Below are positions 23,020 to 30,702 of a DNA stretch of 34,594 nt, in pieces. The notes below the pieces were generated by a model. That model was not told the origin of the DNA. It ran no database searches and was given only the letters and a program-made list of their open reading frames with translations. Source of the DNA: Bacteroidaceae bacterium (GTDB lineage Bacteria; Bacteroidota; Bacteroidia; Bacteroidales; Bacteroidaceae); the NCBI GenBank assembly GCA_900772575.1, contig CAAHEN010000161.1:1-34594 (forward strand), in the 5' to 3' direction. The translations under genes and the position numbers were made by a program. Position 1 is the first letter of the stretch. Each line of letters opens with the position of its first letter.

Positions 23020-23931
23020 TCAGAACATCTTTTCGGGATAGACGCCCTCCTCGCCGAGCTTCTTGAACTTGGCCACTACGTCGGGGCGGTCTTCAGGATA
23101 GGTGACGCCGAACCACTTCGAGGTCGTGTCGAGCACCTCGCAGGTGGCTGTGCCGTCCTTGATGAGCTTGTCTACCATCAGGGGAATGAAGAATTCGCTC
23201 TTCAGGTTCTCCATGTTCTTGGGGTCAGAAAGGAACGTCTTGAAGAAGGCGTCGCTGTGGGCGAAGTAGTCGGGGGTGAAGCCCCAGAAGTTCATCGATA
23301 CCGGCGTGGTATCGGGGATGGCCACCCATTCGCCGTTGTCGTCGAGATACTTCACCGTGCCGTCGATGCGCTGTATCTTCGTGCGCTCGACGACCGACTT
23401 GAGGTGGTGGTGCTGGTCGTATTCGCAGACGCCACGGCTGACAGTGCCGCTGTCGGAGAGTGTGTTGTCAACGCGGAAGCCCACCATGGCATACTTGCCC
23501 GTGCTGCCTTCGGGGAGCTCGCTGAGGAACTTGCCCATCACGCGGAAGGCGTCACGGTCGTAGAAGTCGTCGCAGTTGATGACGGCAAACGGCTCGTGGA
23601 TCACCTTCTCGCCCATCATCAAGGCGTGGTTCGTACCCCAGGGCTTTGTGCGGCCTTCGGGACAGGTGAAGCCCTCGGGCAGTGCGTCGAGGCTCTGGAA
23701 GACGAGCTCACAAGGAATGTGGCCCTCATACTTCGAGAGCACCTTGTCGCGGAAGTCCTGTTCGAAATCCTTGCGAATCACGAAGACCAGTTTGCCGAAT
23801 CCAGCGTGGATGGCATCGTAGATGGAGTAGTCCATGATGGTCTCGCCGTGGGGGCCGAGGCCGTCCAGCTGCTTGAGGCCGCCATAGCGGCTGCCCATAC
23901 CGGCAGCGAGAAGGAATAGTGTTGGTTTCAT
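23020..23931 (-). CDS. Sugar-phosphate nucleotidyltransferase family protein
   Basis: A 303-residue nucleotidyltransferase (NTP_transferase fold) that would join a sugar-1-phosphate to a nucleotide. The N-terminal signature is LFLLAAGMGSRYGGLKQLDGLGPHGETIMDY, with the GxGxR-type loop and a Lys. PWGTNHALMMG and FAVINCDDFYDRDAF supply the base-binding and metal-binding parts, and SMNFWGFTPDYF and KWFGVTYPEDRPDVVAKF come later. It is close to the GalU/RmlA family in outline but not to a specific named enzyme. In Bacteroidales proteins like this are often found with NahK-like kinases; here that gene is 17 kb away. It has its own promoter and terminator, so it is probably a single-gene transcript. 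Confidence 0.82.
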   Translation of the reverse strand: MKPTLFLLAAGMGSRYGGLKQLDGLGPHGETIMDYSIYDAIHAGFGKLVFVIRKDFEQDFRDKVLSKYEGHIPCELVFQSLDALPEGFTCPEGRTKPWGTNHALMMGEKVIHEPFAVINCDDFYDRDAFRVMGKFLSELPEGSTGKYAMVGFRVDNTLSDSGTVSRGVCEYDQHHHLKSVVERTKIQRIDGTVKYLDDNGEWVAIPDTTPVSMNFWGFTPDYFAHSDAFFKTFLSDPKNMENLKSEFFIPLMVDKLIKDGTATCEVLDTTSKWFGVTYPEDRPDVVAKFKKLGEEGVYPEKMF

Positions 23932-24033
23932 TTGTCTATATATTGATGAGTATGTTGCCGCTCAAAGTGGGTGGGACACCCTGTCTTCTGCCTGCCGGCT
24001 GGCAAGCGCCGGGACATTGCCCTTTCAACGCCA

Positions 24034-24064
24034 CGAAGTTACGCATTTTTCGTGTGACGCCAAA
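24034..24064 (-). promoter_or_regulatory. Promoter of the nucleotidyltransferase gene
   Basis: On the minus strand TTTG (24061-24064), 19 bases, then TAACTTCG (24034-24041), one base off TAnnTTTG. It lies about 100 nt before the ATG at 23931. Confidence 0.6.
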
Positions 24065-24083
24065 GCGCGGTGTCCGGTTTTTT

Positions 24084-24100
24084 CGCCCAGTGCGCTGGCG
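24084..24100 (-). terminator. Weak hairpin just after the DUF2807 lipoprotein gene
   Basis: CGCCCAG and CTGGCG pair with a one-base bulge around TGCG, between the lipoprotein stop (24108) and the next promoter. There is no T-tract on the minus strand. Position is the main argument. Confidence 0.3.
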
Positions 24101-24107
24101 CGTGCTG

Positions 24108-24779
24108 TCAGCGGATGGCCCTTCTTCGCAATCTGGCTGTGTCGATGAGGCAGTTGCCGGTGTGGCTGACGCTGCTTGCGGCGGCGGTGCCGCTGAGCGA
24201 CAGGCTGCCGTTGCCGTTGATGCTGGCGACGAGGCGGTGCGTGTTGATGCCGCGCAGGTCGGCGCTGCCGTCGCCGTTGATCTGCAGTTCCACTTCCTGC
24301 GCGGTGAGACTGTCGGCCGTGACGGCGCCGACGCCGTCGAGCTCGATGGCCAGCGGACTGGCCAGAACCAGACGTCCCAGGCGGAGGCACTTGCCGCCGT
24401 TGAGCACGAACTTGCTGACAAAGGGCGCGTAGAGGTGGATGACGACTGCCACGTCCTCCGGCATGCGGTAACGGCGGTCGGTGGCGATGGAGAGGGCGTC
24501 GTCGGCCGAGCGGGCCTTCACGTGCCCCATCACCTCGGGGGGCGCCTGGAGGCGCACGCAGGGGGCGGTGTTGTCACTTGTCTGGTGGAAGGTGACGTCG
24601 GCGAAGCAGTCTATCTCGACTGTCGAGAACGTGTTGGTCCTGATGGTCAGACTGGTGAAGCCCGTGGTGTCGGTCGGTGCCTCGGCCACTTGTTTGACCA
24701 CGTGGCGAATGTCGCGGTGGTCACAGGCTGTGAGGAGGCTCAGGGCGAGAAGCAGGCTGGCGAGAATGGTTCTGGGCAT
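24108..24779 (-). CDS. DUF2807-type lipoprotein (putative head GIN domain)
   Basis: A 223-residue protein with a lipoprotein signal, MPRTILASLLLALSLLTAC, the Cys being residue 19. The rest is a repetitive beta-helix-like chain with the pattern of DUF2807 (head GIN domain auto-transporter adhesin-like): FSTVEIDCFADVTFHQ, VELQINGDGSADLRGI and VASINGNGSLSLSG. Such proteins are widespread in Bacteroidota, sit in the envelope and have no firm function. It is the last gene of the dxs-trkA-trkH-DUF2461 run, 25 nt after its neighbour. Confidence 0.82.
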   Translation of the reverse strand: MPRTILASLLLALSLLTACDHRDIRHVVKQVAEAPTDTTGFTSLTIRTNTFSTVEIDCFADVTFHQTSDNTAPCVRLQAPPEVMGHVKARSADDALSIATDRRYRMPEDVAVVIHLYAPFVSKFVLNGGKCLRLGRLVLASPLAIELDGVGAVTADSLTAQEVELQINGDGSADLRGINTHRLVASINGNGSLSLSGTAAASSVSHTGNCLIDTARLRRRAIR

Positions 24780-24804
24780 GGCTGGATGGGAGTGTTATAC
24801 GGTT

Positions 24805-25464
24805 TCATATGTAGTCGTCGACGGTGTCGTTGACGAAGTCGAGAAAGGGCTTCATCAGCCTGAAGATGCCTGCGGCACGGTCGGCCCAGTCGGCGGTGAA
24901 GAAAAAACTGTCGGGCAGGGCCACGGTCAGGGCATAGTCGCATGGCCGCAGGTATTCGGGGTAGGGGAAGTCGCGCGGGAATCCCTTGGGGAGCGTCTTG
25001 AGGTGGTTGATGCCGAGTTGCGGATGGAGGGCTGCCAGCTCCGGCTCACAGAGCAAGTCGCGGAAGCGCTCAGGCTCGGCTACGATGCTCATACGCACAG
25101 CGCGCAGCACTTGCGGTGGCAGGCAGTAGGTCCCGACGGAGAGGCCGCACTCGCCGGGCTGCAGGTGCAGGTAGTAGCCGCCATGAGCCGATTTCTTGCC
25201 CCGGGCGTTGATGTACGTGCCGAAGTGGTTCTTGTAGGGCGACTTGTCCGCGCTGAAGCGGGTGTCGCGGTAGAAGCGGTAGAGCGTGTCCTTGACGTCG
25301 ACAGCGGCCACCGTGGGATCGAAGGCGGCGATGCGCTCCTTCATGTCGGCGGCGATGGCGGTGAAGGCGGCGAGCGCGGCCTCGTAGCGGTCGCGGTGCT
25401 CGGCAAACCAGCGACGGTCGTTGTTGGCGGCGATGTCGGTGAGAAAACTGAATATTTCTTTCAT
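24805..25464 (-). CDS. DUF2461 family protein
   Basis: A 219-residue protein of the DUF2461/TIGR02453 type. It opens MKEIFSFLTDIAANNDRRWFAEHRDRYE and contains the family core RFYRDTRFSADKSPYKNHFGTYI, then GGYYLHLQPGECGLSVGTY. There is no signal peptide. The function is unknown; members occur across Bacteroidota and many other groups. The start at 25464 is preferred; an in-frame ATG ten codons upstream (25494) is possible. It lies 50 nt after trkH and 25 nt before the lipoprotein gene, so it is probably in the same transcript by position only. Confidence 0.87.
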   Translation of the reverse strand: MKEIFSFLTDIAANNDRRWFAEHRDRYEAALAAFTAIAADMKERIAAFDPTVAAVDVKDTLYRFYRDTRFSADKSPYKNHFGTYINARGKKSAHGGYYLHLQPGECGLSVGTYCLPPQVLRAVRMSIVAEPERFRDLLCEPELAALHPQLGINHLKTLPKGFPRDFPYPEYLRPCDYALTVALPDSFFFTADWADRAAGIFRLMKPFLDFVNDTVDDYI

Positions 25465-25514
25465 ATGGTGATGTCGGCTTGAATGTCTGTTCATGGTGGC
25501 AGATTGCCGCCCGC

Positions 25515-26975
25515 TCAGTTGTCGTGCCAGAAGGAGGGGGCGAGCGGAAGCAGTACGGAGAAGATCTCCAGGCGTCCGGCGAGCATGAGAAACGACCCGA
25601 GCCACAGGGCGCCGTCGGGCAGGGCACTGAACGTGTCGAGCGGGGTGAACTGGTGGCCGAAAGCCGGACCGGCGTTGCTCAGCAGGGTCACCGTGATGCC
25701 GAAGGCGTCGAGCAGTGGCAGTCCCATCAGCAGCAGGATGAAGGCACTGGACAGGAGAATGACGACGTAGGCCACGAGAAAGGCGAACACCGAGCGGAAC
25801 ACGCCCGGCGCGATAGCGACGCCATTGAGCCGCACGGGCAAGACGGCGGCGGGGTGCAATGCCCGGCGGAACTCGCCGATGAAAATCTTGATGCAGGTCA
25901 GGATGCGGACACACTTGATGCCGCCCGCCGTCGACCCCGCACAGGAGCCGATGGCCGTGATCAGGATGAGAATGACCCAGGTCTCCTGCGGCCAGAGCGC
26001 GATGTCGTTGCTCGTCAGACCGGTCGACGACTGTAGGGAGATGACATTGAAGAAGCTCAGGCGCAGGGCCTCCAGCCATGGGTGCCGGCCACTGGCCACG
26101 AGCATCACCGTGATGGCCAGCACCGCCGTGACGATGATGGCGATGAAGCAGCGCAGCTCACTGTCACGCCAGACGCTGCCATAGCGCCCTTTAATGATGA
26201 GCAGGTAGACGAGGGTGAAGTTGATGCCCGAGAGCAGCATGAAGATACTGGCGGTGACCTCCAGCAATGGTGAGTTGAAATAGGCGAAGCTGGCCTGGTG
26301 GGTGGAAAATCCGCCAGTGGCAATGGTCGAGAAGGCATGGTTGATGGCGTCGAAGAAGCTCATGCCGCCGAGATAGTAGGCTGTGGCGCAGGCCACGGTC
26401 AGGAAGAGGTAGACCCCCCATAGCCACCGTGCCGTGGTGCCGATGCGTGGGTGGAGCTTATCCATCTTCAGGCCGGTGGCCTCGGCAGAGAAGAGCTTGA
26501 GGTCGCCGCCAGAGCCCATGGAGGGCAGGATGGCGAGGGTGAAGAAGACGATGCCCAGTCCGCCGAACCAGTGCATAAGGCTGCGCCAGACAAGCAGTGA
26601 GCGGGGCAAGGCATCTATGCCGTTGAGCACGGTGGCCCCAGTAGTGGTGAAGCCCGACATGCTCTCAAAAAAGGCGGCAGAGAAGCGCGGCTCGTGGCCA
26701 CCGAGCAGTATGGGGATGGCGCCCACGATGGAGAAAATGACCCACGAGAGCGTCACGGTGAGATAACCGTCGCGACGGCTCATCGTACTGTCGGCGCCGT
26801 GCCCGAGCCCCTTGAGCAGCAGGGCCAGCGCCAGACTGGCGCCGATAGGCAGGCCGAAGGTGCCCAGGACGTTCTCGTGGTAGGCCAGCCCGACGATGGC
26901 GCAGACGGTCAAGAGCGCGGCCTCGATGAGGAGCAGCGAGCCAAGAACCCTGAAGATGATTTTCTTGTTGAACAT
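25515..26975 (-). CDS. trkH: TrkH family potassium uptake protein
   Basis: Membrane component of the Trk potassium uptake system, 486 residues with about ten to twelve helices in four pore-loop repeats. Filter-type loops seen are MSGFTTTGATVLNG, AFSTIATGGFSTH, SLQSSTGLTSNDIALWP and LLSNAGPAFGHQF, each with a filter Gly. The N terminus starts MFNKKIIFRVLGSLLLIEAALL. It lies 45 nt downstream of trkA, its regulatory partner, so the pair forms a complete system: TrkA binds NAD and nucleotides in the cytoplasm and gates TrkH. Confidence 0.95.
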   Translation of the reverse strand: MFNKKIIFRVLGSLLLIEAALLTVCAIVGLAYHENVLGTFGLPIGASLALALLLKGLGHGADSTMSRRDGYLTVTLSWVIFSIVGAIPILLGGHEPRFSAAFFESMSGFTTTGATVLNGIDALPRSLLVWRSLMHWFGGLGIVFFTLAILPSMGSGGDLKLFSAEATGLKMDKLHPRIGTTARWLWGVYLFLTVACATAYYLGGMSFFDAINHAFSTIATGGFSTHQASFAYFNSPLLEVTASIFMLLSGINFTLVYLLIIKGRYGSVWRDSELRCFIAIIVTAVLAITVMLVASGRHPWLEALRLSFFNVISLQSSTGLTSNDIALWPQETWVILILITAIGSCAGSTAGGIKCVRILTCIKIFIGEFRRALHPAAVLPVRLNGVAIAPGVFRSVFAFLVAYVVILLSSAFILLLMGLPLLDAFGITVTLLSNAGPAFGHQFTPLDTFSALPDGALWLGSFLMLAGRLEIFSVLLPLAPSFWHDN

Positions 26976-27020
26976 GGCTGATGGGAAAGGCGTGCGGGGC
27001 AGACGGTGCCGCAGCCGCTT

Positions 27021-28364
27021 TCACTTGAAGAATTTTTCCAGACGCTTGATGTTGTTCTCCAGACAGAACGCCACGACCGTGTCGCCGGGGAGTATCTGTG
27101 TCATACCGTTGATGAGCAGCCCCTGCCCGTCGCGGACGAGCCCGCCGAGTGTCACCTCTGGGGGCAGTTCCAGATCCTTGACGGCCTTGTGCGTGATGCG
27201 CATGCCCTCACGGACGGCAAACTCGGCTACGTCGGCGTTGGCCACGGTGAGCGTCTTCATCGTTGTGACGTCGGCTTTGAGCATCATCTGGTAGATGTGG
27301 CTGGCGGCGAAGGCTTTCTTGTTGATGATGGTACCGATGTCGAGGCTCTCGGCCATACCGATGTAGTCCATATTCTCAACCATGGCCACAGTCTTGCGCA
27401 CGCCGAGCCGCTTGGCGGCAAGGCAGGCCAGAATGTTGGCCTCCGAGTTGTCGGTCAGTGCGGCGAAGGCGTCGGTTTTGCGGATACCCTCGTCGATGAG
27501 TAGATCGAGGTCGCGGCCGTCGCCGTGCAGGATCAGTACGCGGTGATGGCTGATGAGCGCGTTGAGGCGCTCGCAGCGGGCCACGTCGCGCTCGATGATC
27601 TTGGCGCGCATGTTGTCGGGCATGTTCCAGAGGGCCTGCACGGCGGTGCTGCCGCCGCCCATGATGAAGAGGTTGTGCACCTCGGGATAGTCCTCCTTGC
27701 CCGTCAGCTGCCGCAGGTGGCCGACGTAGCGGGGCGTCGTCATGAAGTAGACGATGTCGCCAGCGGCGATGCTGTCGGCACCGTGCGGGATGATGGTCTC
27801 CGGGCCGCGCTTGATGGCCACAATGTGGTAGGGGGAGTCGGGGCCGCAGAGGTCGCGCAGCGGGGTGTCGAGCAAGCGGGCGTCGCGGCGCACCTTCACG
27901 CCAAGCATGACGAGGGCGCCGCTCTGCACTTCGAGCCACTGCCTCACCCAGCTGTGCTTCAGGTTGTGCATGATTTCGCGCCCGGCGAGCATCTCGGGAT
28001 AGATGATGGAATCTATGCCGACGGTCTTGAAGAACTCGCGGTGCTCGGGACGGGTGTACTCATAGTTGTCCACGCGCGCCACGGTGCGCTTGGCGCCGAG
28101 CTTCGAGGCCAGCATGCAGCAGGTCATGTTGTGCGCCTCGTCGGGGGTGACGCCGATGAAGAGGTCGGCCTTCCCGACGTCGGCACTGCGGAGCGTCTCG
28201 ATGGACGAGGGCGAAGCGCAGACGGTGAGCAGTTCGAAGTTGGCCCCGAGGCCTTCGAGGCGCTCGGGGTTGTCGTCGATGAGGGTGATGTCGTGTCGCT
28301 CGCGTGAGAGCAACTTCGCCAGGTGCGTACCCACCGCACCGGCGCCTGCGATGATGATTTTCAT
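27021..28364 (-). CDS. trkA: Trk system potassium transporter regulatory subunit TrkA
   Basis: Cytoplasmic NAD-binding regulatory ring protein of the Trk potassium transporter, 447 residues. Two RCK halves are visible: MKIIIAGAGAVGTHLAKLLSRE with D-end ITLIDDNPERL at the N terminus, and a second Rossmann unit around LFIMGGGSTAVQALWNM with AKIIERDVARCERL at about residue 240. Each is followed by a TrkA_C part (for example VRRDARLLDTPLRDLCG and ALTV-like LELPPEVTLGGLV). The ATG overlaps the dxs stop by four bases (ATGA), so translation is probably coupled to dxs. trkH follows 45 nt downstream. Confidence 0.95.
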   Translation of the reverse strand: MKIIIAGAGAVGTHLAKLLSRERHDITLIDDNPERLEGLGANFELLTVCASPSSIETLRSADVGKADLFIGVTPDEAHNMTCCMLASKLGAKRTVARVDNYEYTRPEHREFFKTVGIDSIIYPEMLAGREIMHNLKHSWVRQWLEVQSGALVMLGVKVRRDARLLDTPLRDLCGPDSPYHIVAIKRGPETIIPHGADSIAAGDIVYFMTTPRYVGHLRQLTGKEDYPEVHNLFIMGGGSTAVQALWNMPDNMRAKIIERDVARCERLNALISHHRVLILHGDGRDLDLLIDEGIRKTDAFAALTDNSEANILACLAAKRLGVRKTVAMVENMDYIGMAESLDIGTIINKKAFAASHIYQMMLKADVTTMKTLTVANADVAEFAVREGMRITHKAVKDLELPPEVTLGGLVRDGQGLLINGMTQILPGDTVVAFCLENNIKRLEKFFK

Positions 28365-30316
28365 GGCTTATCGTTCGGGGTGGCCGACGTCGGGGCCGTG
28401 TGGCGGCGCTGGAGCTCGCGGCGCAGTGTGGCGGCGATGCCGTCGGCGTCGATGCCGGTGAGGTGCTGCAACTGGCTGACACTGCCGTGCTCGACGAAAC
28501 TGTCGGGCAGGCCGAGGCGCTCGACGTGTGCGGCGTCGTAGCCGTGGTCGGCAAACCATTCGAGCAGGGCACTGCCCATGCCGCCGCAGCGCACGCCGTC
28601 CTCGACGGTGACGATGCGGCTGAAGCGCCGGCCTATCTCGTGGAGCAGGCCGTCGTCGAGCGGCTTGAGGAAGCGCAGGTCATAGTGCGCGATGCTGGCG
28701 CCCTCGGTGCGCTCCACCTCAGCGATGGCCTCGGCGGCGTTGGTGCCGATGGGCCCCAGACTGACGACAGCCAGATCTGTGCCCGGCTTGAGGCAGCGGC
28801 CGCGTCCCACCTCGACGGCGGCCAGCGGACAGCGCCAGTCGCCCTTGGTCTGGCCCCGGCCGCGGGGGTAGCGTATCACGAAGGGCCCTTGTCCGGGCAG
28901 TTGCGCGGTGTACATCAGCCGGCGCAGCTCGCCCTCGTCGAGCGGTGAGGCGATGGTCAGGTTGGGAATGGGGCGCAGGGCGGCCAGGTCGAAGGCGCCG
29001 TGGTGCGTCGGGCCGTCTTCGCCGACGAGGCCGGCGCGATCCAGGCAGAGCACCACGGGGAGTGCGAGCAGCGCCACGTCGTGGATGATATTGTCGTAGG
29101 CCCGCTGGGCGAACGAGGAGTAGATGTTGCAGAAAGGGAGCAGGCCCTCCTTGGCCATGCCGGCCGAGAAGGTGACGGCGTGCCCCTCGGCGATGCCAAC
29201 GTCGAAGGTGCGCTCGGGCATGGCCTTCATCATGATGTTCATGGAGCAGCCGGTGGGCATGGCCGGCGTGACGCCGACGATGCGGTCGTTCTGCCGGGCC
29301 AGTTCGAGCAATGTCTCGCCGAAGACATCCTGGAAGCGCGGTGGCTGCCCGGAGGTGTCGATGACGATGCGCTGGCCGTTCTCCTTGTCGAACTTGCCCG
29401 GGGCGTGCCATTCGGTGGCAGCCTCCTCCGCCGGCTTGAAGCCCTTGCCCTTGACGGTGTGGATGTGCAGCAGCTTGGGGCCGCTCATGTCCTTGATCTC
29501 GCGCAGGGTGCGGACGAGCTCGGTGACGTTGTGTCCATCGGCCGGTCCGAAGTAGCGGATGTTCATGCCCTCGAAGATGTTCTGCTGGTTGGAGAGCAGG
29601 GCTTTGATGGAATTGTTGAAGCGCAGGATGCTGCGCCGGCGCTCCTCATTGAGCAGTCCCCACGCCGAGAGCTGCCGGGCCAGCCGGAAGCGCAGCCTGT
29701 TGTAGGCGGCGCTGGTGTGCAGGTGGCCGAGGTAGTCCTTCATGCCGCCGACGGCACGGTCGATGCTCATGTTGTTGTCGTTGAGAATGATGAGCAGGTT
29801 GTTCGGCGTGTCAGAGGCATTGTTGAGGCCCTCGAAGGCCAGTCCGCCGCTCATGGCGCCATCGCCGATGATGGCGACGACGTGCCGGTCATTTTCGCCT
29901 TTGCGCAGTGCGGCGAGCGACATGCCGAGGGCTGCGGATATGGAGTTGGAGGCATGTCCGCAGGTGAACGTGTCGTATTCGCTTTCGAGCGGGGTGGGGA
30001 ATGGGCGTATGCCGCCCAGTTTGCGGTTGGTGGAGAAGGCCTCGCGCCGTCCTGTCAGGATCTTGTGGCCGTAGGCTTGGTGGCCGACGTCCCAGACGAG
30101 GCGGTCGTAGGGGGTGTTGAAGACGTAGTGCAGCGCCACAGTCAGTTCCACCGTGCCCAGACTGGAGGCAAAGTGCCCTGGATTGTCGGCCAGCTCGTCG
30201 ATGATGTCTTGGCGCAGTTCGGCGCAGACATCAGGCAATGCGCCGGTGTTGAGACGGCGCAAGTCGGCGGGGTAGTCGATGTGGGATAAGTATTTGAATT
30301 CTGTGTCTGCTTTCAT
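28361..30316 (-). CDS. dxs: 1-deoxy-D-xylulose-5-phosphate synthase
   Basis: First enzyme of the MEP isoprenoid pathway, condensing pyruvate and glyceraldehyde-3-P with thiamine diphosphate. The 651-residue protein shows VWDVGHQAYGHKILTGRR, the TPP-binding IGDGAMSGGLAFEGLNNA, then ILNDNNMSID, the catalytic-site FDVGIAEGHAVTFSAGMA, and DRAGLVGEDGPTHHGAFDLA, with the transketolase C-terminal domain at the end. Length is normal (620-650). The ATG is at 30316; a TTG one codon upstream is also in frame. It is the first gene of the run with trkA, trkH, DUF2461 and the lipoprotein and has its own -7 box at 30401-30408. Confidence 0.97.
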   Translation of the reverse strand: MKADTEFKYLSHIDYPADLRRLNTGALPDVCAELRQDIIDELADNPGHFASSLGTVELTVALHYVFNTPYDRLVWDVGHQAYGHKILTGRREAFSTNRKLGGIRPFPTPLESEYDTFTCGHASNSISAALGMSLAALRKGENDRHVVAIIGDGAMSGGLAFEGLNNASDTPNNLLIILNDNNMSIDRAVGGMKDYLGHLHTSAAYNRLRFRLARQLSAWGLLNEERRRSILRFNNSIKALLSNQQNIFEGMNIRYFGPADGHNVTELVRTLREIKDMSGPKLLHIHTVKGKGFKPAEEAATEWHAPGKFDKENGQRIVIDTSGQPPRFQDVFGETLLELARQNDRIVGVTPAMPTGCSMNIMMKAMPERTFDVGIAEGHAVTFSAGMAKEGLLPFCNIYSSFAQRAYDNIIHDVALLALPVVLCLDRAGLVGEDGPTHHGAFDLAALRPIPNLTIASPLDEGELRRLMYTAQLPGQGPFVIRYPRGRGQTKGDWRCPLAAVEVGRGRCLKPGTDLAVVSLGPIGTNAAEAIAEVERTEGASIAHYDLRFLKPLDDGLLHEIGRRFSRIVTVEDGVRCGGMGSALLEWFADHGYDAAHVERLGLPDSFVEHGSVSQLQHLTGIDADGIAATLRRELQRRHTAPTSATPNDKP

Positions 30317-30400
30317 CAAGTCTTGCTATGACGATTGTTGGTGTGCGGCGCGGTGGCCGCTGCCGCCATGTCTGGCGGCCTTACCGTCTGTTTCGCTTCG

Positions 30401-30408
30401 CAAAGGTA
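30401..30408 (-). promoter_or_regulatory. dxs promoter -7 box
   Basis: TACCTTTG on the minus strand, about 85 nt before the dxs ATG. The leader between contains a GCCGCC/GGCGGC hairpin (30362-30379). A -33 box is not convincing. Confidence 0.5.
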
Positions 30409-30645
30409 ATATAAAAAGGTGAGAGCGGGAAACATTGCTCTGGCGAAATTCCTGAAGTCTGTCCGGATGTCGGGGCATGGGTCGGTGCTAGGGCATGGTC
30501 GTTGGGCCAGTAAAATAAGGCGCTTCGCTAGAATCACGAATGCGGAGATCCCTGCCGGTGGTATGGCGAACTGCCGGGAACGGAGGTGGCGCAAGATTGC
30601 GGCCATGCCATGGTGGGCTTGGTGTCTTTCCATAGATATAACACG

Positions 30646-30676
30646 GCGCGGGCGCACCCAGTGAGTGCGCCCGCGC
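30646..30676 (-). terminator. Terminator hairpin after the GH95 gene
   Basis: Two 12-bp perfect arms, GCGCGGGCGCAC (30646-30657) and GTGCGCCCGCGC (30665-30676), around a 7-base loop, 26 nt after the GH95 stop. There is no T-tract, only TTATATC on the minus strand. Confidence 0.65.
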
Positions 30677-30702
30677 TTGTCATAAAGAGAAAAGGTACCG
30701 GC

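Larger units (their letters stand above)
30317..30702. other. Intergenic region between the dxs and GH95 genes
   Basis: 386 bases. It holds the dxs leader with a hairpin (30362-30379), the dxs -7 box, and the terminator hairpin (30646-30676). Between 30430 and 30640 I see no gene or motif. Confidence 0.6.

Noticed and set aside
29000..30289. Open frame of 429 codons antisense to dxs
   Set aside because: Shadow of dxs, with no family motif.
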